This document shows, in pieces, positions 8,381 to 15,924 of a stretch of 64,000 nucleotides of DNA. How positions within the stretch are numbered: the first letter of the stretch is position 1; each line of letters starts with the position of its first letter. The notes under the pieces are model-generated. The model saw only the letters and a list, made by a program, of their open reading frames with translations. It was not told where the DNA came from and searched no databases. The position numbers and the translations under genes were made by a program. Origin of the DNA: Allobosea sp039673065 (GTDB lineage: Bacteria > Pseudomonadota > Alphaproteobacteria > Rhizobiales > Beijerinckiaceae); assembly GCF_039673065.1 (NCBI RefSeq), contig NZ_JBDJKW010000003.1, positions 248,001 through 312,000 of the forward strand, read 5' to 3'.

Positions 8381-9085
8381 TCAGCCCAGCGGCACGCTGT
8401 CGACCAGCACGAAGCGCCCGCTGCGTTCCGGCTGACGGAACAGCGCGATGCGGTCGATCGCCAGCGGCCCCGCAGGGACCGAAGCGCGATAGGCCGTATC
8501 CAGCGCCGTGGCGACGGGGCCGACCGCGTCGTCCGGCAACCGCCCGGTCAGCGTCATGTGGAAGCGGAAGGCGTCGCCGACATAAGGGTAGCCATAGGCC
8601 TCCAGATAGGCCCGTTGCGCCGGCGTCAGCGGGCTTTCCAGCCGCCGCGCCAGATCGGCCGGCGAGAGCGGCGCCCGGAACGCCTCGAAATCCTGGACGA
8701 TGTCGAAGGCGAGCGCCTGCAGGCCAGCGCTCGGCACCGCCGGCGTCAACGCCACGAAGCGCCCCAGCGCCGTCACGGCGAGCCCGCCTTCCAGCACCAA
8801 CGTCGCGCGCCGCGCCGCCCAGTTGCGCAGGACGGCGCGCAGAGCCCCCTCGTTTCGCCCCTCCACCAGTTCGAACGGCGCCTTCAGCGTCGCGTGGAAG
8901 CCGTAGCGGCGCGGCTCGGCGGTCAGCGCCGGCCAGTCCGCCGCCGCATAGCCCGGCGGCACGGCGAAATCGACCGCCGCAGCCATCGCGGCATCGTAGC
9001 CGAGCACCGCGCTGCCGAAGCGCCAGAGCGCGCTCTCGGCTGCCGGGGCGTAGTAGATGGCGTAGCGGATTGCGGACGTCGTCAT
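8381..9085 (-). CDS. DUF1045 phosphonate-metabolism protein, 2H phosphoesterase-like
   Basis: 234-residue cytoplasmic protein, last gene of the C-P lyase operon, seven bases after phnM. Two H-x-T motifs, H64-A-T66 (RRYGFHATLKAP) and H176-M-T178 (FRFHMTLTGRL), are the paired catalytic motifs of the 2H phosphoesterase superfamily, whose known members open cyclic nucleotide phosphates, including ADP-ribose 1'',2''-cyclic phosphate. DUF1045 proteins are routinely found in C-P lyase operons of alphaproteobacteria, but I know of no settled activity. In E. coli the last cyclic intermediate of the pathway is opened by PhnP, and neither phnP nor phnN is present in this window. A role on 5-phosphoribosyl 1,2-cyclic phosphate is therefore an attractive inference, not an observation. 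Confidence 0.8.
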   Translation of the reverse strand: MTTSAIRYAIYYAPAAESALWRFGSAVLGYDAAMAAAVDFAVPPGYAAADWPALTAEPRRYGFHATLKAPFELVEGRNEGALRAVLRNWAARRATLVLEGGLAVTALGRFVALTPAVPSAGLQALAFDIVQDFEAFRAPLSPADLARRLESPLTPAQRAYLEAYGYPYVGDAFRFHMTLTGRLPDDAVGPVATALDTAYRASVPAGPLAIDRIALFRQPERSGRFVLVDSVPLG

Positions 9086-9092
9086 CGCCGCC

Positions 9093-10235
9093 TCAGAACG
9101 CCCGGCGGCCCTGGGCCCAGACCGTCTCGACGACCGGCGTCGCGCCCAGCTGGCGGAAGCGCACCAGATCGGCGCGCAGGCCGGGCTTGAGATGGCCGCG
9201 ATCGCGCAGGCCGAGAATGTCGGCGACCTTCCAGGTGACCTTCGCCATCGCCGCCGGCAGCGCGATGCCGTGCGAATCGTGCAGCTTGAGCACGGCCTGG
9301 AGCAGGCTGGCTGGAACGTAGTCGGAAGAGAGCCCGTCGAGCAGCCCCTTCTCGGCGAGCTCTGCCACCGAGACGCCGCCGGAATGCGAGCCGCCGCGCA
9401 CCACGTTCGGCGCGCCGGCCACCGTGGCGAGCCCGCGCTGCTTGGCCGCCTGCGCCGCCTCGACCGTGGTCGGGAATTCAGAGATCACCGCGCCCGAGGC
9501 GATGCCGGCCTCGACATGCTCGACCGTCGTGTCGTCATGCGTCGCGATCGGGATGCCGCGGCTGCTGAACATCGCGACCACCGCCGCCCAGTTGCGCCCG
9601 ACATTCTCGGCGCCCTCGCGCTTGCGCTCGCTCACGTCCAGCGCGAACTCCGCCTCGGTCTTGCCGTTGCCGAGCGCATAGGTGCGCAGATGCGCGATGT
9701 CGCGCCATTGCCGCTGGCCCGGCGTGTGGTCCATCAGCGAAACGAGCTGCACCAGCGGATCGTCCTGATAGGGCGCGATGTCGCGCATCAGCTCGGGGCT
9801 GGTCAGTTCGCAGCGCATGTGGATGCGGTGGTCGATGCGGAACACGCCCTCGGCGGTGCCCTGCCGCAGCGCCGCCATCACATCGGCGAAGATGTCCTTG
9901 CGGTAGTCCTTGGCCGAGAAGGGCGTGCCGGCGCAGATCGCATCGTAGACGGTGGTAACGCCGGCCGCCGCCATCTGCGCGTCGTGCACCAGCGCGGCCG
10001 CCAGCCCGTTCGGCCAGAAGACCTTTGGGCGCGGCATGAAGTGCTTTTCCATATTGTCGGTGTGCATCTCGACCAGCCCCGGCGCGACATAGTCGCCGCC
10101 AGCGTCGATCGCCTCCGGCAGGGAGGAGCGGCCCTGGTCGACGGAGAGGATGCCGCCCTCGTCGAAGGCGATGGTGCCGGTGACGACCTCGTCCTCGAGG
10201 ATCAGGCGGGCATTGGTCAGGATCATGGGCATCAT
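9093..10235 (-). CDS. phnM: Alpha-D-ribose 1-methylphosphonate 5-triphosphate diphosphatase PhnM
   Basis: Amidohydrolase-superfamily enzyme of the C-P lyase pathway that removes pyrophosphate from ribose 1-alkylphosphonate 5-triphosphate. 380 residues, the E. coli length. The metal-binding VEMHTDNMEKH motif follows GGDYVAPGLVE, and the later IPIATHDDTTVEHV, GAPNVVRGGSHSGG and LSSDYVPASLLQA blocks are typical PhnM. The chosen ATG at 10235 overlaps the phnL stop (ATGA); a second ATG follows immediately, so the start is uncertain by one to three residues. The longer open frame upstream lies inside phnL. Together with PhnG-L it prepares the substrate for PhnJ. Confidence 0.95.
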   Translation of the reverse strand: MMPMILTNARLILEDEVVTGTIAFDEGGILSVDQGRSSLPEAIDAGGDYVAPGLVEMHTDNMEKHFMPRPKVFWPNGLAAALVHDAQMAAAGVTTVYDAICAGTPFSAKDYRKDIFADVMAALRQGTAEGVFRIDHRIHMRCELTSPELMRDIAPYQDDPLVQLVSLMDHTPGQRQWRDIAHLRTYALGNGKTEAEFALDVSERKREGAENVGRNWAAVVAMFSSRGIPIATHDDTTVEHVEAGIASGAVISEFPTTVEAAQAAKQRGLATVAGAPNVVRGGSHSGGVSVAELAEKGLLDGLSSDYVPASLLQAVLKLHDSHGIALPAAMAKVTWKVADILGLRDRGHLKPGLRADLVRFRQLGATPVVETVWAQGRRAF

Positions 10236-10930
10236 GCGGCCTTCCGGAAAGCTGTGATGTCGAGATAGCGCGTCGCGACCGCTTCGCGAACCGCCTCGTC
10301 GTGGAAGATCCCGACGATGGCGGCCCCCGCCGCCCGCGCCTCGCCGATCAGCGCGACGACGACGTCGCGATTGGCGGCGTCGAGCGAGGCGGTCGGCTCG
10401 TCGATCAGCATGATCGGCGAGGGATCGACGAAGGAACGCGCGATGTTGACCCGCTGCTGCTCGCCGCCGGAGAAGGTCGCCGGCGCCAGCTCCCACAAGC
10501 GCTGCGGCAGGTTGAGCCGGGCGAGCATGGCCTTGGCCCGCTCGCTCGCCTCCTCCGGCGCGACGCCGCGCGCCAGCAGTGGATCGCGCACGATGTCGAG
10601 CGCCGAGACGCGCGGGATCACCCGCAGGAACTGCGAGACGAAGGAGAGCGTGCGCCGGCGGATCTCCAGCACGGTGCGCGGCACCGCCTGCACGATGTCG
10701 ACCGGGCGCCCGTCATGGGTGATGCGGATCGCGCCCGCGCTCGGCCGGTAATTGCCGTAGAGGATGCGCAGCAGGCTCGACTTGCCGGCGCCCGAGGCCC
10801 CGGCGAGCACCAGCGCCTCCCCGGCCGCGACCGAAAAGTCGATTGCGTCGAACACCGGCAGCCTGACCCCGCCCTGATTGTGCAGGACGAATTCCTTGGA
10901 GACGTTCTCGACCTGGATCATCGTTGTCAT
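10232..10930 (-). CDS. phnL: C-P lyase accessory ABC-type ATPase PhnL
   Basis: 232-residue ABC-family ATPase needed for phosphonate breakdown and associated with the lyase core rather than with transport. Walker A is GASGAGKSS, the signature is FSGGEQQRVNIAR and Walker B is PIMLIDEPTASLD. The RRTLSFVSQFLRVIPRVSALDIV block after Walker A is characteristic of PhnL. Starts MTTMIQVENVSKEF at 10930 and its stop overlaps the phnM start. It is separated from phnK by 195 bases holding an inverted-repeat element, the only long gap inside the lyase operon. Confidence 0.93.
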   Translation of the reverse strand: MTTMIQVENVSKEFVLHNQGGVRLPVFDAIDFSVAAGEALVLAGASGAGKSSLLRILYGNYRPSAGAIRITHDGRPVDIVQAVPRTVLEIRRRTLSFVSQFLRVIPRVSALDIVRDPLLARGVAPEEASERAKAMLARLNLPQRLWELAPATFSGGEQQRVNIARSFVDPSPIMLIDEPTASLDAANRDVVVALIGEARAAGAAIVGIFHDEAVREAVATRYLDITAFRKAA

Positions 10931-10982
10931 GGGAGGCGTGCCTTTGTGCGACGGGCATGACGGGGCTGTGACGGGAAGACAC

Positions 10983-11115
10983 CGTCATTCCGGGGCGGGC
11001 CGTCAGGCCCGAGCCCGGAACCCATGACCGGGTGAGCCGCGATGATCGCGAACGGTGCAGGTCCGACCCAGTCGTGGGTTCCGGGTTCTTCGCTGCGCGA
11101 AGCCCCGGAATGACG
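10983..11115. repeat. Inverted-repeat intergenic element (133 bp) between phnK and phnL
   Basis: Perfect 14-bp terminal inverted repeats CGTCATTCCGGGGC (10983-10996) and GCCCCGGAATGACG (11102-11115) enclose a second nested pair, CCCGGAACCCA (11014-11024) and TGGGTTCCGGG (11075-11085). The whole unit can fold into one long hairpin in RNA. Size, nested symmetry and position between genes resemble the small non-coding dispersed repeats of Hyphomicrobiales genomes. It carries no transposase. Confidence 0.75.
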
Positions 11116-11125
11116 AGAGGACATC

Positions 11126-11932
11126 TCAGACACTGAGCACCGCCGAGGTCAGCAATTGCGTGTAGGCGTGCTGCGGATCGTCGAGCACCTGGTCGGTCAG
11201 GCCCTGCTCGACGACATGGCCATCCTTCATCACCATCAGCCGGTCGGTCAGCAGGCGCGCCACGGCGAGGTCGTGCGTGACGATCACCGCCGCCAAGCCG
11301 AGATCGCGCACCAGCACGCGCAGCAGGTCGAGCAGGCGCGCCTGCACCGAGACGTCGAGCCCGCCGGTGGGCTCGTCCATGAAGACGAGGCGCGGCTGCG
11401 AGACCAGCACGCGGGCGATCTGCAGGCGCTGCTGCATGCCGCCGGAGAACTGCCGCGGCCGGTCGTCGATGCGCGCCGCGGCGATCTCGACCCGCTGCAG
11501 CCAGTCGAGCGCGCTCTCGCGGATGCGGCCGTAATGGCGGGCGCCATTGTCCATCAGCCGCTCGCCGACATTGCCGCCGGCCGAGACGTCCATGCGCAAC
11601 CCGTCGCGCGGGTTCTGGTGGACGATGCCCCATTGCGTGCGCATCAGCCGGCGCCGGTCCTGCTCGGCCAGCGCGTAGATGTCGAGCGGCGCCCCCTGCC
11701 CATGGAACAGCACCTGCCCCGCATCGGGACGGTCGATGCCGGCGAGGCAGCGAAGCAGGGTCGACTTGCCGGATCCCGATTCGCCGACGATGCCCAGCAC
11801 CTCGCCCGGCCAGAGGTCGAAGGAGACGCCAGCGCAGCCGATGCGCTCGCCATAGAAGCGCGAGATCCCCGCGACGGAGAGGATCGGGTAGGGATCGAGG
11901 CCGGTCTCGGGCGGCGCGACGTGGAGGGTCAT
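11126..11932 (-). CDS. phnK: C-P lyase complex ABC-type ATPase PhnK
   Basis: 268-residue ATPase that binds the PhnGHIJ core complex near PhnJ. Walker A GESGSGKST, signature FSGGMQQRLQIAR and Walker B LVFMDEPTGGLDVSVQAR are intact, and RTQWGIVHQNPRDGLRMDVSAGGNVGERLM is a PhnK hallmark. The ATG at 11932 overlaps the phnJ stop (ATGA); the frame continues upstream but that part lies within phnJ. N-terminus MTLHVAPPETGLDPYPILSV is slightly longer than in E. coli. Followed by the inverted-repeat element, which may lower expression of phnL and later genes relative to phnG-K. Confidence 0.94.
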   Translation of the reverse strand: MTLHVAPPETGLDPYPILSVAGISRFYGERIGCAGVSFDLWPGEVLGIVGESGSGKSTLLRCLAGIDRPDAGQVLFHGQGAPLDIYALAEQDRRRLMRTQWGIVHQNPRDGLRMDVSAGGNVGERLMDNGARHYGRIRESALDWLQRVEIAAARIDDRPRQFSGGMQQRLQIARVLVSQPRLVFMDEPTGGLDVSVQARLLDLLRVLVRDLGLAAVIVTHDLAVARLLTDRLMVMKDGHVVEQGLTDQVLDDPQHAYTQLLTSAVLSV

Positions 11933-12879
11933 GGCGTCTCTCCGGTAGCGGCGGAGCCGGTCACCAGCCCGCTCGCCGTGGCCTCCGCCAGCATCGCGCC
12001 GCGATGGCCGTTCGCCCGGCGCGTCTCGCAATGATGGCTGTCGGAACAGACGAACATCCGCCCGCCGCGATCGTCGATCACCACCTCGTCGAGGTAGGAG
12101 TCGCTCGCGCCGCACAGGCCGCAGGGCTGGTCCCAGCTCTGGATACGGAAGGGGTGGTCGTCGAAGTCGAGGCTGCGCACGCTGGTGTGCGGCGGCACCG
12201 CATAGATCCGCTTCTCGCGCCCGGCGCCGAACAATTGCAGCGCCGGCGACATCTGCATTTTGGGATTGTCGAATTTCGGGATCGGCGACGGCGCCATCAC
12301 ATAGCGGCCGTTGACCATGACGGGATAGTCGTAGGTCGTCGTCACCTCGCCGAAGCGCGCGATCGCCTCGTAGAGCTTGACCTGCATCAGCCCGTACTCT
12401 GCCCAGGCGTGGATCTTGCGGGTCTCGGCCTCGCGCGGTTCCAGCCTGCGCAGCGGTTCCGGCGTCGGGACCTGGTAGACCATGATCTGGCCGGGCTGCA
12501 GCGGCGCCTCCGGGATGCGGTGGCGGGTCTGGATGATCGTCGCCTCATGGGTCGCCTCGGTGGTGCGCGCCGCGGCGGTGTGTTCGAAGAAGCGCCGGAT
12601 CGAGACCGCGTTGGTGGTGTCGTCGGCACCCTGGTCGATCACCTTGAGCCTGTCGGCCGGGCCGATCAGCGCGGCGGTGATCTGGATGCCGCCAGTGCCC
12701 CAGCCGCGGGCCAGCGGCATCTCGCGCGAGCCGAACGGCACCTGGTAGCCCGGCACCGCCACAGCCTTGAGCAGCGCGCGGCGGATCATCCGCTTGGTCT
12801 GCTCGTCGAGATAGGCGTAGTTGTAAGCCGGCTTCGTATCGTCGATGCCGAGGCCGGACGGAGTCTGGTGCATGGTCAT
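11929..12879 (-). CDS. phnJ: Alpha-D-ribose 1-methylphosphonate 5-phosphate C-P lyase PhnJ
   Basis: Radical-SAM enzyme that cleaves the carbon-phosphorus bond; catalytic subunit of the PhnGHIJ core. 316 residues, about 35 more than E. coli PhnJ, the excess being at the ends. The invariant cysteines C253, C256, C278 and C284 reproduce the CX2CX21CX5C arrangement of PhnJ exactly; the last supplies the thiyl radical in the known mechanism. The N-terminal YAYLDEQTKRMIRRALLKAVAVPGYQVPFGSREMP block is strongly conserved and includes the glycine region that forms the protein radical. The ATG at 12879 overlaps the phnI stop. Needs S-adenosylmethionine and a 4Fe-4S cluster. Confidence 0.96.
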   Translation of the reverse strand: MTMHQTPSGLGIDDTKPAYNYAYLDEQTKRMIRRALLKAVAVPGYQVPFGSREMPLARGWGTGGIQITAALIGPADRLKVIDQGADDTTNAVSIRRFFEHTAAARTTEATHEATIIQTRHRIPEAPLQPGQIMVYQVPTPEPLRRLEPREAETRKIHAWAEYGLMQVKLYEAIARFGEVTTTYDYPVMVNGRYVMAPSPIPKFDNPKMQMSPALQLFGAGREKRIYAVPPHTSVRSLDFDDHPFRIQSWDQPCGLCGASDSYLDEVVIDDRGGRMFVCSDSHHCETRRANGHRGAMLAEATASGLVTGSAATGETP

Positions 12880-14036
12880 TGCGCGGCCTCCGGCTGCGTC
12901 TGCGCCCCGGCGTCGGGCCGTGCGTCGCGCTCCTTGCGGATGCGCCGGATCAGTTCGAGCTCGCCCTGAAAATCGACGTAATGCGGCAGCTTCAGATGCT
13001 CGACGAAGCCCGCCGCCTCGACATTGTCCGAATGGTAGAGGACGAACTCGTCCTGCTGCGCCGGATACTCCGCCGCCTCGCCGAACTCGGGCGCCTTCAG
13101 CGCCCGGTCGACCAGCGACATCGACATCGCCTTGCGCTCGGCATGGCCGAAGGCGAGCCCGTAACCGCGGGTGAACTGCGGCGGCACCTCCTTCGACCCG
13201 GCGAACTGGTTGACCATCTGGCACTCGGTCACGGTGATGTCGCCGAGATCGACCGCGAAGCCGAGTTCCTCCGGCACGAATTCGACCGCGACCTCGCCGA
13301 CCCGGATCTCGCCGACGAAGGGGTGGCTGCCGCCGAAGCCGCGCTGCACCGAATAGCCGAGCCCGAGCAGGAAGCCCTCGTCGCCGCGCGCCATCGCCTG
13401 CAGCCTGACATCGCGCCCCGCCGGGAAGGCGACCGGCTCGCGGGTGAGGTCGAAGGGCGCCGGATCGCCCACGGGCGGGGCCTCCTCCTCCATCAGCCCT
13501 TCCGCCCCGAGAATGTCGGGCACGCGCGGCATATGCGCGTCGAGCGACGCAGCGGCGGACCGCGCCGTGTCCTCTCCCTCGCCCCGCTCGTGGTGGGGCG
13601 GGTTGGGGTGGGCAGCAGTGCCGTCGCGCTGCTCCATGAGCGCGAAATCGAAGAGCCGGTGGGTATAGTCGTAGGTCGGTCCCAGCACCTGGCCGCCCGG
13701 AAGATCCTTGTAGGTCGCCGAGACGCGGCGGCGGATCGCCATGGCGGCGGTGTCGAGCGGCTGCGACGAGCCGAAGCGCGGCAGCGTGGTGCGATAGGCG
13801 CGCATGAGGAAAGCCGCCTCGATCGCGTCGCCCTGGGCCTGCTTCAGTGCCAGGGCCGCGAGGTCGGCGTCGTAGAGCGAGCCCTCGTTCATCACCCGGG
13901 CGCAGGCGAGCCCCATCTGCTCTCGCAACTGCGCCACCGTGACTTCCGGCACGGAGGCGTCGCCGCGCCGCGCCTCGGCGACCAGTTCGTGGCTGGCGAG
14001 GATGGCGGCCTCGCCGCCTTTCACCGCGACATACAT
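12876..14036 (-). CDS. phnI: C-P lyase core subunit PhnI
   Basis: Core subunit that, with PhnG, H and L, transfers phosphonate to the ribose of ATP with loss of adenine. 386 residues against about 354 in E. coli. Conserved parts are near collinear: MYVAVKGGE, NEGSLYDADLAALALKQAQGD, YKDLPGGQVLGPTYDYTHRLFDFAL, RGDEGFLLGLGYSVQRGFGG and EAAGFVEHLKLPHYVDFQGELELI. The extra length falls in the variable linker after DFALMEQRDG, where AAHPNPPHHERGEGEDTA is encoded by a palindromic repeat-like DNA stretch (13569-13612). The frame is kept, so the protein is probably functional. Three bases separate it from phnH. Confidence 0.95.
   Translation of the reverse strand: MYVAVKGGEAAILASHELVAEARRGDASVPEVTVAQLREQMGLACARVMNEGSLYDADLAALALKQAQGDAIEAAFLMRAYRTTLPRFGSSQPLDTAAMAIRRRVSATYKDLPGGQVLGPTYDYTHRLFDFALMEQRDGTAAHPNPPHHERGEGEDTARSAAASLDAHMPRVPDILGAEGLMEEEAPPVGDPAPFDLTREPVAFPAGRDVRLQAMARGDEGFLLGLGYSVQRGFGGSHPFVGEIRVGEVAVEFVPEELGFAVDLGDITVTECQMVNQFAGSKEVPPQFTRGYGLAFGHAERKAMSMSLVDRALKAPEFGEAAEYPAQQDEFVLYHSDNVEAAGFVEHLKLPHYVDFQGELELIRRIRKERDARPDAGAQTQPEAAQ
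13569..13612. repeat. Palindromic repeat-like insertion read in frame inside phnI
   Basis: The G/C-strand-skewed stretch contains CGCCCC-GCTCGTGGT-GGGGCG, a stem with a 9-base loop, flanked by CTCTCCCT and GGTTGGGGTG. It looks like the short CTCTCCCTCGCCCC...GGTTGGGGTG repeats often found between genes in Hyphomicrobiales, but here it is translated as PNPPHHERGEGE within a loop of PhnI. Other copies are not in this window, so repeat status is inferred from remembered patterns. Confidence 0.5.
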
Positions 14037-14039
14037 CGG

Positions 14040-14636
14040 CTAGACCTCCCGGACCTGCGTGGAGCGCGGCAGGCCGAGCGCCCACGTGCCATGGACGAGC
14101 AGCATGTCGACCCCGAGCGGGTAGAGCGCCGCATTGGCCGCGACCTCGCCCCAGAAGCCCGGCCGCAGGCCCGCCGGAGCGACGCTGCGGCTGCCGGGTA
14201 TTCCCGGCCCTTCGAGCAGGACGGCGGGGCCGCCCGCGAAGCCGGCGCAGGGCACGATCAGTGTCGCCGCGCGGTCGGGGAACTGGTCCTCGCCGGGATG
14301 GAAGGCGGCGAGCGCCGGCGCCTCGGCCCCGGCGAGGACAGCGAACAGGGCGCGATGCGGCTCCGCCACCAGGGGCGCGGCGCAGTGGAAGCGCAGCCAA
14401 GCCCCGGCCGGCCCGTCGCGCAGTCCCTGCGGCAGCCAGAGCGGCGTCTCATAGTCGGCGAGTGTCAGCAGCACGGTCGCGGCGGCGGCCGGCAGGCCGG
14501 GCGGCGGCGCGACCGTGCTGTCGAGATCCTGCACCAGACCCGGCTCGGCCATGGCGGCGAGCACGGCCCGGAACGCGGCTTGCGACTGGAGGATCGGATC
14601 GGCGAAGCCGGCGCCCAACGCGATATCGGCCTGCAT
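14040..14636 (-). CDS. phnH: C-P lyase core subunit PhnH
   Basis: 198-residue subunit of the PhnGHIJ complex; in E. coli it forms dimers structurally like PLP-enzyme folds without a cofactor. Recognisable blocks are GFADPILQSQAAFRAVLAAMAEPG at the N-terminus, LTLADYETPLWLP, FHPGEDQFPDRAATLIV and the end segment GVDMLLVHGTWALGLPRSTQV, which is close to the canonical C-terminus. ATG at 14636 lies two bases after the phnG stop. Length and motif order match the family. Confidence 0.93.
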   Translation of the reverse strand: MQADIALGAGFADPILQSQAAFRAVLAAMAEPGLVQDLDSTVAPPPGLPAAAATVLLTLADYETPLWLPQGLRDGPAGAWLRFHCAAPLVAEPHRALFAVLAGAEAPALAAFHPGEDQFPDRAATLIVPCAGFAGGPAVLLEGPGIPGSRSVAPAGLRPGFWGEVAANAALYPLGVDMLLVHGTWALGLPRSTQVREV

Positions 14637-14638
14637 GC

Positions 14639-15091
14639 TCAGCCTCCCCTGACCAGGGTGAAGAAGTCGACGCGGCTCGCCGCCGCCTTGCGCGAGGCGA
14701 GCTCGCGGGCGGCGCGCTGCGCCTCGGCCAGCGCCTCGATCCCGCGCCCGAGCGGGCCGGCTGCGCCCTCGCGTTGCAGCAGCGCCTCGGCGACCGCCGC
14801 CAGCCGCGCCTTGCGGCCATCGCGCCCCAGCGCATAGGAGAAGCCCATCGTGCCGCAGGCGAGCCGGATCACGCAGCGCGTCACGGTCGCCTCGCCGAGA
14901 TTGAAGCGCCGGCCGGCGCCGCCCGCCCGGCCCTCGACCATCACCGTTCCCGTCTCGGCCGGCTTCAGCACCTCGTGCGCCGGCAGCGGGCCGGCCGCGC
15001 CGAGCAGCACCTCGATCTCCGCGCGGGAGGCGCGTGCCAGCACCGCCAGCCGCCTGCGCCGTGCCTGCGTCTCGTCCATACCGGTCCGCAT
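14639..15091 (-). CDS. phnG: C-P lyase core subunit PhnG
   Basis: 150-residue first gene of the lyase operon, subunit of the PhnGHIJ core. Family motifs include RRRLAVLARASRAEIEVLL, LKPAETGTVMVEGRAGGAGRRFNLGEATVTRCVIRL and the C-terminal KAAASRVDFFTLVRGG. The ATG at 15091 is preceded by GGCGAGAG; an in-frame ATG at 15079 (MDETQARRRR) would also fit and would start four residues later. Divergent from phnF across 62 bases that hold two operator-like sites. Confidence 0.92.
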   Translation of the reverse strand: MRTGMDETQARRRRLAVLARASRAEIEVLLGAAGPLPAHEVLKPAETGTVMVEGRAGGAGRRFNLGEATVTRCVIRLACGTMGFSYALGRDGRKARLAAVAEALLQREGAAGPLGRGIEALAEAQRAARELASRKAAASRVDFFTLVRGG

Positions 15092-15106
15092 CTCTCGCCA
15101 AGCCCT

Positions 15107-15121
15107 AATGTCTAGACTATG
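15107..15121. promoter_or_regulatory. Candidate PhnF operator, phnG side
   Basis: AATGTCTAGACTATG contains the palindromic core TCTAGA within TGTCTAGACTA. It shares the T-G-T-x-T-A-G-A-C pattern of GntR/HutC-family operators and of the second site 20 bases away. It lies 16 bases upstream of the phnG start, where a bound repressor would block transcription. Confidence 0.5.
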
Positions 15122-15140
15122 CTAAGCCCGTCACGCAGAA

Positions 15141-15153
15141 AGGTCTATACATT
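15141..15153. promoter_or_regulatory. Candidate PhnF operator, phnF side
   Basis: AGGTCTATACATT, read on the other strand, is AATGTATAGACCT, close to the mycobacterial PhnF operator TGGTATAGACCA. It abuts the phnF start and overlaps the spacer after its ribosome-binding site, which would allow autorepression. Assignment is by resemblance only. Confidence 0.5.
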
Positions 15154-15912
15154 TTGAATGACGCTTCGATGACGGGCGAGCTGGAGGCTGCGCCGGCCGA
15201 CGGCACGGTCTGGCGCCGCATCGCCGACGAGATCGCCGGTGCGATCGACCGCGGCGACTATGCCGCCGGCGACCTGCTGCCCGCCTCGGTGGCGCTGGCA
15301 GAGCGCTATGGCGTGCACCGGCACACCGTCCGCCAGGCCTTCCGCCATCTCGCCGAGCAGGGGCTGGTCTCGGTCTCGCGCGGGCGCGGCACGCAGGTCA
15401 TCGCCCGGCGCTTCCCTTACCGGCTCGGCCGGCGCGTCAGCCTGCGCACCAATTTCGGCGCCGCCGGCATCCCGGCCTCGGGACAGGTGATCGACGCTGC
15501 CGTCGTGGCGGGCGACGCCGCCGCCTGCGAGCGCCTGTCCCTGCCGACCGGCAGCCCGCTCTGGCGCATCCGCAGCGTCAGCCTCGCCGACGGCCTGCCG
15601 GTCGGCACCGGCGTGCACCAGCTCTGCGCCACGCGCTTTCCCGGCTTCGACCGCTTGCTGGCGGAGGCCGGCGCCTCGCTCACCGCCGCCCTCAAGGCCT
15701 GCGGCATTCCCGATTACGTCCGGCTGCAGACCCGGCTCGGCGCCAGGCTCGCCGATGCGCGCGAGGCGGATCTGCTGAAGATCGCGCCGGGCGCGGCAGT
15801 GCTGACCTCGGACGCGGTCGACGCCCTGCCCGATCTCTCGCCGATCCACCTGATCGACAGCGTCTTCGCCGGCGAGCGCATGGAGATGCTGGTCGAGCCC
15901 TTCGCCGAGTGA
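15154..15912 (+). CDS. phnF: Phosphonate operon GntR-family repressor PhnF
   Basis: 252-residue transcription regulator. The N-terminal winged helix-turn-helix (VWRRIADEIAGAIDRGDYAAGDLLPAS, then LAERYGVHRHTVRQAFRHLAEQGLVSVSRGRGTQV, residues about 18-85) is followed by a UTRA ligand-binding domain. The reading frame starts with TTG at 15154, 11 bases after AGAAAGG; the ATG at 15169 is the alternative and would drop five residues. It is divergent from phnG and convergent with phnE2, so it sits between the lyase and transporter operons. PhnF proteins act as repressors of phosphonate genes and, in mycobacteria, of a phosphate transporter; the effector here is not known. Confidence 0.9.
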   Translation: MNDASMTGELEAAPADGTVWRRIADEIAGAIDRGDYAAGDLLPASVALAERYGVHRHTVRQAFRHLAEQGLVSVSRGRGTQVIARRFPYRLGRRVSLRTNFGAAGIPASGQVIDAAVVAGDAAACERLSLPTGSPLWRIRSVSLADGLPVGTGVHQLCATRFPGFDRLLAEAGASLTAALKACGIPDYVRLQTRLGARLADAREADLLKIAPGAAVLTSDAVDALPDLSPIHLIDSVFAGERMEMLVEPFAE

Positions 15913-15924
15913 GACGCAGCCGGC

